Shown here one piece after another: positions 1 through 5,171 of a stretch of 5,198 nucleotides of DNA (positions are counted from its first letter, which is position 1; every line of letters begins with the position of its first letter). Both the position numbers and the translations under genes were made by a program. A model generated the notes under the pieces. That model was given only the letters and a program-made list of their open reading frames with translations, was not told the origin of the DNA and made no database searches. The stretch comes from Cyanobacteria bacterium UBA11153 (GTDB taxonomy: Bacteria > Cyanobacteriota > Cyanobacteriia > Cyanobacteriales > Coleofasciculaceae), in assembly GCA_003511885.1 (NCBI GenBank), contig DOIX01000313.1:556-5753 (forward strand), read 5' to 3'.

Positions 1-1563
1 CTCACTTTATCCCATCCGACAGACACAGGGAAAATTAGCGGAAATTTCGATACAGATAAAACTGAAAATAGCGAAACTCCAACCAGCCCCGATTCCCCAG
101 ATACAGAAACTCAACCCAATCAAAACGGCGAAAATCCCACCCCACCCAGTAGCGAAACATCAACAGATACCCAGCCACAACTAACTCCAGAAGAATTAGC
201 CAGACAAGAAAAACTCATTGAAGCCGATAGACTATATAAAAATGGAGATATTGCCGCTGCCCAAAAACTATATCGCGAAGTTAAAGCACCATTTGCCGAA
301 ACTACAGAAAACTCCTTACCCACAGCTATTTACGATCCTACCCAATTATCGCCCGCTGCCGCCGTATATTGGCGACAAGCCCAATCCGGATTAGCCCAAA
401 ATCTGGAAACTAAAATTTTAATACCATTGAAATTTTTAGTTCAAGAGCAGCCCGAATTTATTCCCGCTCAAGTAGAATATGCCCAATCTCTGAAAAATTA
501 TGGCAAACAAGAAGAAGCTTTAGAAGTATTAGAAAAAGCCACAACTTTATATCCCAACGAGCCAGACTTAATCAAAGCCAAAATTACTGCCCTCAACGAT
601 GCCGAAAAATGGTTAGAAGCCTCCCTCGCCGCACGTCAATTTGCTCTACTTAACCCCACACATCCTCAAGCCAAGGAATTTGAGACAATAGCCGATGAGT
701 ATTTAGAAAGATATAAGTCGCATTTGCGGAGTGAAATGAGAGGAAACGCGATCGCAAATATTATTACTGGTGCGTTAGGCTATATCTTTACAGGGAATAT
801 TTTTGGCCCTATTTCCGCGATTGATACTACTGTCTTGCTCTTGCGAGGGGAATCAGCCGTAGGAGAAAAACTCTCAGAAAGAGTGCAAAAGCAATTACCC
901 ATGTTAGAGGATGAAGAAGTTTTAGCTTACGTGCGAGAAGTAGGAAATAAACTAGCCGCCGTAGCTGGGCGTAAGGAATTTGATTATCAATTTTACGTGG
1001 TAATGGACGATCAAATCAATGCCTTTGCCTTACCAGGTGGCAAGGTATTTATCAATGCGGGGGCAATTCTCAAAACCAAGTCAGAAGCCGAATTAGCCGG
1101 ATTAATTGGGCACGAATTATCCCATGCCGTTTTATCTCATGGCTTTCAACTCGTCACAGAAGGAAACCTGATTGCCAATATTACACAATATATCCCCTTT
1201 GGCGGGACAGCCGCCAATTTAATCGTTCTCAATTATAGCCGAGATATGGAACGTCAAGCCGACGATTTAGGGACAAAAATTTTAGTCGGTGGTGGCTATG
1301 CCGCCGATGGCTTACATAATCTCATGATTACCATGAGTGAAGAAGAAAAAGAGCGCCCCCTATTCGCCTGGTTATCCACCCACCCCGATACCAAAGAAAG
1401 AATTGAGAATTTAGAAACTTTAATCGATAGCAATGGCTATAACCGCTATGCTTATGAAGGAGTGGAAAGGCATCTCGCGATTCAGAAACGAGTGAGGCAA
1501 TTACTGCAAAATTATCAGGAAAGTCAAAAGAAAGAAGAAGAAGAAGAAGAAGAAGAGGAATAA
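1..1563 (+). CDS. TPR-containing M48-family zinc metalloprotease, C-terminal 520 aa (5' end outside window)
   Basis: This is a zinc endopeptidase of the M48 (Ste24/HtpX-like) family; substrate unknown. Residues are numbered from window base 1. Residues 1-60 are a low-complexity linker rich in T, S, P, N, D and E. Residues 71-95 form a TPR-like helix pair, and about 151-225 hold two TPR-like repeats. Residues 249-281 are hydrophobic and could insert in or lie on a membrane. The peptidase core follows: NAFALPGG (340-347), zinc site HELSH (H371, E372, H375), third zinc ligand E417 in ERQAD with conserved D421, and STHPDT (459-464). The frame is open from base 1 with no stop, so the start is upstream; the TTG at 427 falls between TPR-like segments and is not a credible start. 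Cyanobacteria are known to have M48 proteins of this layout, usually exported, but the signal peptide would lie outside the window. BepA has the opposite order (protease then TPR), so that name is not applied. The gene converges on the glycosyltransferase genes. Family is certain; role is not. Confidence 0.93.
   Translation, partial: LTLSHPTDTGKISGNFDTDKTENSETPTSPDSPDTETQPNQNGENPTPPSSETSTDTQPQLTPEELARQEKLIEADRLYKNGDIAAAQKLYREVKAPFAETTENSLPTAIYDPTQLSPAAAVYWRQAQSGLAQNLETKILIPLKFLVQEQPEFIPAQVEYAQSLKNYGKQEEALEVLEKATTLYPNEPDLIKAKITALNDAEKWLEASLAARQFALLNPTHPQAKEFETIADEYLERYKSHLRSEMRGNAIANIITGALGYIFTGNIFGPISAIDTTVLLLRGESAVGEKLSERVQKQLPMLEDEEVLAYVREVGNKLAAVAGRKEFDYQFYVVMDDQINAFALPGGKVFINAGAILKTKSEAELAGLIGHELSHAVLSHGFQLVTEGNLIANITQYIPFGGTAANLIVLNYSRDMERQADDLGTKILVGGGYAADGLHNLMITMSEEEKERPLFAWLSTHPDTKERIENLETLIDSNGYNRYAYEGVERHLAIQKRVRQLLQNYQESQKKEEEEEEEEE
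748..755. repeat. HIP1 octamer GCGATCGC
   Basis: Exact HIP1 copy inside the metalloprotease gene, encoding part of the start of its hydrophobic segment. It supports a cyanobacterial origin for this side of the window too. Confidence 0.85.
1534..1560 (+). repeat. GAA trinucleotide microsatellite encoding a C-terminal poly-Glu tail
   Basis: Seven GAA codons, one GAG and one GAA run directly into the TAA stop and encode nine glutamates after KK. Slippage here would change tail length in steps of one residue and keep the frame, so this is a length-variable tail and not an on/off switch. The tail lies beyond the conserved M48 core and is unlikely to be catalytic. Confidence 0.9.
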
Positions 1564-1582
1564 AAAGTACCTTTCAGTATCA

Positions 1583-1636
1583 CGCGAGCAGCAAAGCATC
1601 TCTCTGTAGAGTGCCCTGCGCGAAAGCACCCGGCAC
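1583..1636 (+). terminator. Possible structured 3' region of the M48 gene
   Basis: Twenty bases after the stop, CGCG-AG-CAG (1583-1591) can pair with CTGCGCG (1616-1622) with a two-base bulge. The loop contains a small CTCT/AGAG hairpin. An alternative fold pairs GTGCC (1611-1615) with GGCAC (1632-1636). There is no T-run after either, so this is not a standard intrinsic terminator. It could be a terminator, a transcript-end stabiliser or simply a GC-rich repeat fragment. Confidence 0.2.
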
Positions 1637-1721
1637 CATCCACTATTGGTATAATCACTGCGTAAATCTTGTCAATTTATGCCAATTTTATAAATGCTTG
1701 CTACAGATGCTCTTCCAACTT

Positions 1722-1748
1722 CCCCCTTAATAAGGGGGGTTGGGGGGG
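1722..1748. repeat. G-rich palindromic intergenic repeat
   Basis: CCCCCTTA (1722-1729) and TAAGGGGG (1731-1738) are perfect inverted arms around a single A, followed directly by GGGGGGTTGGGGGGG (1734-1748, which shares the right arm). Repeats of this C-run/TTA-TAA/G-run design are common between genes in many filamentous cyanobacteria. Folded as RNA it gives a strong hairpin and could help end transcription from either side, but there is no T-tail. The G-runs might also form a two-layer quadruplex. Confidence 0.7.
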
Positions 1749-1822
1749 TAAATGTGTAGTGCTATTTTAAGAAATTGGTATTACAGTAACAGCCAGGGCA
1801 GTTAAGACATTCTCAATTCCTC

Positions 1823-1860
1823 AAAGCCTTGATTTTACAGCTTTCTTCCCAAGCCAATAG
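1823..1860 (+). repeat. 38-bp dispersed repeat, left copy (inverted relative to 5161-5198)
   Basis: Aligned without gaps to the reverse complement of 5161-5198, this segment matches at 30 of 38 positions by hand count, including the uninterrupted 10-mer TTGATTTTAC (1829-1838) and the 7-mer CTTTCTT (1841-1847). The two copies lie outside the three glycosyltransferase genes, one on each side, in opposite orientation. They look like diverged members of one intergenic repeat family. Confidence 0.6.
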
Positions 1861-1869
1861 CAAGAAAGC
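1840..1869 (-). terminator. Stem-loop downstream of the glycosyltransferase cluster, possible terminator
   Basis: GCTTTCTT (1840-1847) and AAGAAAGC (1862-1869) form a perfect 8-bp stem with a 14-base loop, about 45 bases past the stop of the last minus-strand glycosyltransferase gene. No T-run follows in that direction, so it would be weak or non-canonical at best. The left arm overlaps the 38-bp dispersed repeat. Confidence 0.25.
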
Positions 1870-1913
1870 CTCTAGCCCCCCGCTATATTTGTCAAATATT
1901 TGGCACAATTAAA

Positions 1914-2654
1914 CTAAATGTTGGTATCGCCTTGCCTTTTAGTATAATAATATTTTCTATTTGATTCTATCAAAGATGCCTCATACCATTGTTGATTAGG
2001 TTTATGAGCTAAATGTAAATATACAAGTTGGGGAGAGCGACATAAATATTGCCCCTCTTGAAGATAGCGCTCAATCATATCTTGATCTTCGCCACCCCAA
2101 CCGATAAAACCTTCATCCCATCCGCCAATTTCTATCAAACGATTCTGATTAAAAAAAGGTACGACACCAAATCTTTCTTGACGAATTAGGTGTTTCCAAA
2201 GGGCTGTAGCTCGATCTTCTGGAGCAATAGATGTTTGTTCAATAACTTCATTAAGTTCGTCAAAATTAACTGTTTCTTTCTCCACCATAACTCGATAGCC
2301 AGTTACCAAAAACTGCGGTGCTAACATAGCCATTTGCCAATGCTGCTGGAGGGTATTCCCGATCGGAATTAAATCAACATCAAATGGGGCGACTAATTCA
2401 CCTCGAGCAAGAGTTAATCCCAGATTAAGAGCCTTAGTTTTATGAAATACTTCCGGACAGTGACAATAAGCATATTGGATATTAGTATATTGAATTTCTG
2501 AGTTAATCCATTGAGATGGTGACTTATCTGCTTCCACCAATATCATTGTACATTCACTCAAATTACCTAATACGGATTGCTGCTTCCACCAAGATAGGAG
2601 GGTTCTTAAATGACTCTCCCGTTGGCGATAGGTAACGATTAGAGATAACTTCAT
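1914..2654 (-). CDS. GT-A glycosyltransferase with galactosyltransferase-type C-terminal motif (246 aa)
   Basis: This is a probable inverting, nucleotide-sugar-dependent glycosyltransferase of the GT2/GT7-like group, with no signal peptide or membrane span seen, so it is probably cytosolic. The N-terminus MKLSLIVTYRQRESHL is a typical first strand and helix of a GT-A fold. DVD (92-94) is the metal/nucleotide-sugar DxD motif. GGWDEGFIGWGGEDQD (177-192) matches the GWGxEDxD motif of Glyco_transf_7C domains, and H214 and H217 lie where a metal-binding His is expected. The usual DDGS motif after strand 2 is replaced by VEADKS (40-45). The ATG at 2654 was chosen as start. An upstream in-frame GTG at 2711 would add 19 residues, but those codons are mostly a dispersed repeat and precede the natural GT-A start. 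There is no clear ribosome binding site. It is last of three glycosyltransferase genes on this strand, 123 bases after the previous one, and paralogous to it. Donor and acceptor are unknown. Confidence 0.88.
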   Translation of the reverse strand: MKLSLIVTYRQRESHLRTLLSWWKQQSVLGNLSECTMILVEADKSPSQWINSEIQYTNIQYAYCHCPEVFHKTKALNLGLTLARGELVAPFDVDLIPIGNTLQQHWQMAMLAPQFLVTGYRVMVEKETVNFDELNEVIEQTSIAPEDRATALWKHLIRQERFGVVPFFNQNRLIEIGGWDEGFIGWGGEDQDMIERYLQEGQYLCRSPQLVYLHLAHKPNQQWYEASLIESNRKYYYTKRQGDTNI

Positions 2655-2656
2655 TT

Positions 2657-2665
2657 TTGGTATAA
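2657..2665 (+). repeat. TTGGTATAA motif next to a start codon
   Basis: The same 9-mer also occurs at 1646-1654 (+) and 3662-3670 (-), with a one-base variant at 1775-1783. Here it sits two bases upstream of the ATG at 2654, on the strand opposite to the gene. Function unknown; it may be the edge of a small dispersed element. Confidence 0.4.
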
Positions 2666-2675
2666 CTAGGATATA

Positions 2676-2773
2676 GTAGGGTGTGTTATGTAACGCACCA
2701 ATTATATACACTACGGATTGAGATTTGGCTATCTAGAGGATGGTGCGTTAGCTTGGAGGATAACGCACCCTAC
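2676..2773. repeat. 98-bp palindromic dispersed repeat (GTAGGGTGCGTTA type)
   Basis: The element is bounded by 13-bp inverted arms, GTAGGGTGTGTTA (2676-2688) and TAACGCACCCTAC (2761-2773), with one mismatch. Inside, TAACGCACC (2691-2699) and GGTGCGTTA (2742-2750) form a second, perfect inverted pair, so each end can also fold into its own short hairpin. The 9-mer CTACGGATT occurs in direct orientation at 2711-2719 and 2770-2778, which suggests two joined copies of a smaller unit. GTGCGTTA/TAACGCAC repeats are widespread in cyanobacterial intergenic DNA. The element fills most of the gap between two glycosyltransferase genes, and its right arm ends four bases short of the upstream gene's stop codon. 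No transposase is present, so at most it is non-autonomous. Confidence 0.8.
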
Positions 2774-2777
2774 GGAT

Positions 2778-3635
2778 TTAATTTACTCTGCCAAATTTCT
2801 GATTGAGAGAATCTGGTAATCCTAGCTGAATCTTTTGTGGTTGTGGTTGAGGGATGGTTTCTGTGAGTAAGTCTCCGACTAAAATACCTTCTGCTAAAGA
2901 TTGTAAGGATAAAATGATATTGCGATCGCGAGTTTCTCCTGGTTGAGTATGACTATAGTGTTGATTTCGCACTTTGTCAGGGTGGGAAAGGTGGATGACT
3001 TTCCCGTCTGCTACAACTGCGAAGCCGCAAAGGTTAGCACGAATGAGCAAATCTTGATCTTCCCAACCCCAACCTGTAAAAAGTTCCTTGTATCCACCAA
3101 GAGCGATTAGAGTTGTTCTCCTGGTACAGATTAAACCACATCCGGGTCGGGAATAATCTCTAGATTTAGGCCAAGGTAAAATCTCGACTATTGTCACATC
3201 TGGCTCCCTAGTGCAATGATAAGTGTAGCGATCGCGTTTGAGAGCGATTGAGTCTGGTTGAGATTCTTCTACCTCTTGGATAGAGCAGATGATATTGGTA
3301 TCTGACAAAACTCTAGCAGTCACAACTGCTAAGGCAGCTTCATTCCAGAGAATATCAGCATCGGAAATTAGCAGCAAGTCGCTGGTTGCTTGCCGGATTC
3401 CCTGATTAAGGAGTCGCGATTTATTGAATCCTGGTTCAGAAAAGCGTAGAATTTCCACATTAGGCTGTTGTTGGAGTTGGTTGAGTGCCTCGAGGCATTG
3501 GCTATCCGTTGAGCCACCATCGCAAATAATTACCCGTTTTACCCAATCGATACTTGTTAGGGAACGAACGGATTCTATCACTTCAACTCGATCTTTGACA
3601 GGAACGATCGCTTCTATTGATAAGCTATGGTACAT
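2778..3635 (-). CDS. GT2-family glycosyltransferase with galactosyltransferase-type C-terminal motif (285 aa)
   Basis: This is a probable inverting glycosyltransferase that moves a sugar from a nucleotide donor. It has a complete GT-A motif set: first strand IEAIVPVKDR (7-16), DGGSTD (39-44) after the second strand, NKSRLLNQG (71-79) before the third, DAD (92-94) as the metal-binding DxD, and GGYKELFTGWGWEDQD (180-195) matching the Glyco_transf_7C GWGxEDxD motif. H215 and H218 in VIHLSHPDK are candidate metal ligands. The last 45 or so residues form a tail with a QPQPQ stretch that the core domain does not explain. No signal peptide or membrane span is seen. It starts at ATG 3635, 44 bases after the preceding glycosyltransferase gene, with no clear Shine-Dalgarno sequence. 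The stop codon lies beside the 98-bp repeat. It aligns along its length with the next gene (shared DxD and GWGxEDQD motifs), so the two are probably diverged duplicates. The specific sugar and acceptor cannot be named. Confidence 0.92.
   Translation of the reverse strand: MYHSLSIEAIVPVKDRVEVIESVRSLTSIDWVKRVIICDGGSTDSQCLEALNQLQQQPNVEILRFSEPGFNKSRLLNQGIRQATSDLLLISDADILWNEAALAVVTARVLSDTNIICSIQEVEESQPDSIALKRDRYTYHCTREPDVTIVEILPWPKSRDYSRPGCGLICTRRTTLIALGGYKELFTGWGWEDQDLLIRANLCGFAVVADGKVIHLSHPDKVRNQHYSHTQPGETRDRNIILSLQSLAEGILVGDLLTETIPQPQPQKIQLGLPDSLNQKFGRVN
2922..2929. repeat. HIP1 octamer GCGATCGC
   Basis: Exact copy of the highly iterated palindrome typical of cyanobacterial genomes, here inside the coding sequence of the 285-aa glycosyltransferase. 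Confidence 0.85.
3228..3235. repeat. HIP1 octamer GCGATCGC
   Basis: Second exact HIP1 copy in the same glycosyltransferase gene. A seven-base partial copy (CGATCGC) also occurs near its start, at about 3605-3611. Confidence 0.85.
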
Positions 3636-3661
3636 CTAAATTGATCGTAGAGATGGGAAAC

Positions 3662-3670
3662 TTATACCAA
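3662..3670 (-). promoter_or_regulatory. TTGGTATAA motif; possible -10 element upstream of the 285-aa glycosyltransferase
   Basis: On the minus strand this reads TTGGTATAAG, about 27 bases before the ATG at 3635, within the 44-base gap. TATAAG resembles a -10 box, but no good -35 hexamer is present at 16-18 bases. The same 9-mer recurs in the other intergenic gaps, so a repeat origin is at least as likely as a promoter. Confidence 0.25.
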
Positions 3671-3679
3671 AATAAATTC

Positions 3680-5140
3680 TCAATCCATTCCAAGCAACTT
3701 CGGCCCTCTAACATGGAAAAGCTGAAGGGATTTTGCTCTTACCAAAGGACGAATTTCCGGCACTAATCCTTTTTTAATTGCTCCATAATTAAAATTTGCC
3801 CGATTTTTCAATGTCATCAGTAATTTTACCCGCTCTGGAGACTCCAATCCCGTATCAGGAGAAGTAGTCAGAGAAGCTGAACGTTTGCGGCGAAAATAAC
3901 CATAATCTGGCACGTTAACAATTCTCGCAACCAATGCTGCTCGTAACAAAAATTCCGTATCACCCCCAAATTTTAATCCTGTCGCAAAACCACCCAATCT
4001 CATCACTAAATCTCGGTTGACTAAACTGCTAGGGTGAAGTAAAGGATGCCCTGGTTTTTCTGCCAAAGCTTGATTGACATCAAGGGGATAGCAAACAGGC
4101 ACTAATTTAGATTTTTCTTCATACACCCGTAATTCCTGAGTCCCAATTAACTCCGCACCGGAATATATGGCAGCGTATAATAGTTTTTCTAAACGACAGC
4201 AACTGGACCAGTCATCAGCATCTTGAAATAGATAAGCATCATAATTAGTATCTTCAATCGCTTGTTGAATAAGTCCGTAAGGACCAACATTGACAGGTGA
4301 CATTAACAAAGTAACATCAGGAAATTTTTCAACAATAGTAATAGGGGGATTACCCGAACCATCATCAATCACCACAATACCATCAAGAGGACGAGTTTGA
4401 GACATCAATCCTCTCAAGCATCTTTCCAACCAAACTTCACACTGATAATGCGGAATAATCCCTAAAACTTTAGAATTAATTGTTATCGATTTAGATGATA
4501 GAGATGGTAACTGAGATATATTATTTTTTGTTATTTGATGAGCTAGTTTATTTCCTTGCCATAATTTACGCTCTAATCCAGATAAACTGAAATCCCTAAT
4601 CTTACAAGCAGACACCCCTTGCCAATCAAAGGAAATACCGCTTCTCTCCAATTGATTGGCAATTGCCAAAACTGTCCAATTTTCCACCAAACCTAGTTGT
4701 GGCAAGACAATCTGGGCAAGACTAGTTGCTAAAATCCAGCCCACAGCATCCACCGATATCTCAATTGCCGTTTCTTGAGGTAAAGTAACCAATGATAGCC
4801 AAGGTGCGAAAATTTTTGAGGTAATTTGGGGGAGAAATAAGCTGGGGATAACTCCTCTAGGAATATAACCGATAATATCTGTTTTTATTTGGTTAATAGC
4901 ATCTAAACACTGATTAACTGCCATAGTTGTTTGGTGAGGATGGCTATGAAATTTTTTAAATAGAAGTTCTCCCATATCCTCATCCTCCTGTTTAATAGAT
5001 ATAAGTTCCTCAATAACAATAATTTCATGACATAAAATTGGGTTATTTTTTTCTAAAGTCTCAATGTCTTTAAGAAAATTTGGCTCATCCATACTCTTAT
5101 GGATAATGACGGCAATTGTCGGTTTAGTTATAGCTGTCAT
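3680..5140 (-). CDS. GT2-family glycosyltransferase with an N-terminal degenerate GT-A domain (486 aa)
   Basis: The C-terminal half is a standard GT2 catalytic domain. It has first strand KVLGIIPHY (224-232), DDGS (259-262), DADD (307-310) as the DxD-type metal site, HPSSLVNRD (369-377), and LGGFATGLKFGGDTEF (382-397) with the acidic pair D394/E396. The N-terminal 200 residues repeat the same secondary-structure pattern without the catalytic residues: IAVII (9-13), HEIIVIEE (38-45) where DDGS would follow, IIGYIPRGVIP (89-99) in place of the DxD segment, and a QLGLVENWTVLAIANQLE stretch (148-165) in place of the C-terminal motif. The reading is therefore pseudo-GT-A plus active GT-A; the duplication is inferred from hand alignment. 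No membrane span is seen. The start is ATG 5140, close to the natural start of the first strand. It is the first of three minus-strand glycosyltransferase genes and would lead the transcript. The acceptor is unknown; a surface glycan or glycosylated product is plausible. Confidence 0.9.
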   Translation of the reverse strand: MTAITKPTIAVIIHKSMDEPNFLKDIETLEKNNPILCHEIIVIEELISIKQEDEDMGELLFKKFHSHPHQTTMAVNQCLDAINQIKTDIIGYIPRGVIPSLFLPQITSKIFAPWLSLVTLPQETAIEISVDAVGWILATSLAQIVLPQLGLVENWTVLAIANQLERSGISFDWQGVSACKIRDFSLSGLERKLWQGNKLAHQITKNNISQLPSLSSKSITINSKVLGIIPHYQCEVWLERCLRGLMSQTRPLDGIVVIDDGSGNPPITIVEKFPDVTLLMSPVNVGPYGLIQQAIEDTNYDAYLFQDADDWSSCCRLEKLLYAAIYSGAELIGTQELRVYEEKSKLVPVCYPLDVNQALAEKPGHPLLHPSSLVNRDLVMRLGGFATGLKFGGDTEFLLRAALVARIVNVPDYGYFRRKRSASLTTSPDTGLESPERVKLLMTLKNRANFNYGAIKKGLVPEIRPLVRAKSLQLFHVRGPKLLGMD

Positions 5141-5156
5141 GAATAGCTTATAGCAA

Positions 5157-5171
5157 GGGACTAGGGGCTAG
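5157..5171 (+). repeat. Short run of degenerate GGGRCTA heptads
   Basis: GGGACTA (5157-5163) and GGGGCTA (5164-5170) are adjacent heptamers, followed by another G. Tandem degenerate heptanucleotide repeats of this kind (STRR-type) are known in filamentous cyanobacteria. Two units are few, so this may be a remnant. It overlaps the 38-bp repeat and lies upstream of the first glycosyltransferase gene. Confidence 0.4.

Larger units (their letters stand above)
1564..1913. other. Intergenic region between converging genes; no gene found
   Basis: Both flanking genes end into this 350-base gap, so transcription from both sides should stop here. No ORF of convincing length or composition was seen, and no tRNA- or rRNA-like sequence. 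It contains a GC-rich stretch able to fold (1583-1636), the 9-mer TTGGTATAA (1646-1654) and its variant TTGGTATTA (1775-1783), a G-rich palindromic repeat (1722-1748), one copy of a 38-bp dispersed repeat (1823-1860), a stem-loop (1840-1869) and a perfect 10-bp palindrome CAAATATTTG (1893-1902). An exact TATAAT at 1650-1655 has no matching -35 box and no gene downstream on that strand. The content looks like accumulated repeats plus weak termination structures. Confidence 0.7.

Noticed and set aside
120..323. 67-codon open frame on the minus strand
   Set aside because: It lies fully opposite the linker and TPR part of the metalloprotease, has low-complexity Ser-rich composition, and shows no domain. 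It is a shadow of the plus-strand gene.
1..1563. Naming the metalloprotease bepA or htpX
   Set aside because: Domain order differs from BepA, and HtpX lacks the TPR and linker region. Only the M48 family assignment is supported.
1650..1655. Perfect TATAAT, possible promoter
   Set aside because: No -35 hexamer at 16-18 bases upstream, no gene downstream on the plus strand, and it lies inside the recurring TTGGTATAA motif.
1893..1902. Palindrome CAAATATTTG as an operator or terminator
   Set aside because: It is AT-rich and short, with no loop for an RNA hairpin and no gene start nearby; chance is a sufficient explanation.
2676..2773. CRISPR-like or tandem repeat array
   Set aside because: The repeats are inverted and nested, not regularly spaced direct repeats with unique spacers; there are no cas genes.
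1914..3635. Naming the two small glycosyltransferases as chondroitin or galactosyl synthases
   Set aside because: The GWGxEDxD motif shows domain type only; donor and acceptor specificity cannot be read from it.
3424..3639. 71-codon open frame on the plus strand
   Set aside because: It is antisense to the N-terminal part of the 285-aa glycosyltransferase, which has clear motifs across the same bases. No independent support.
5147..5152. TATAAG on the minus strand, possible -10 box for the first glycosyltransferase gene
   Set aside because: It would place the transcript start at about the ATG itself, and no suitable -35 sequence is seen. Too weak to list as a promoter.
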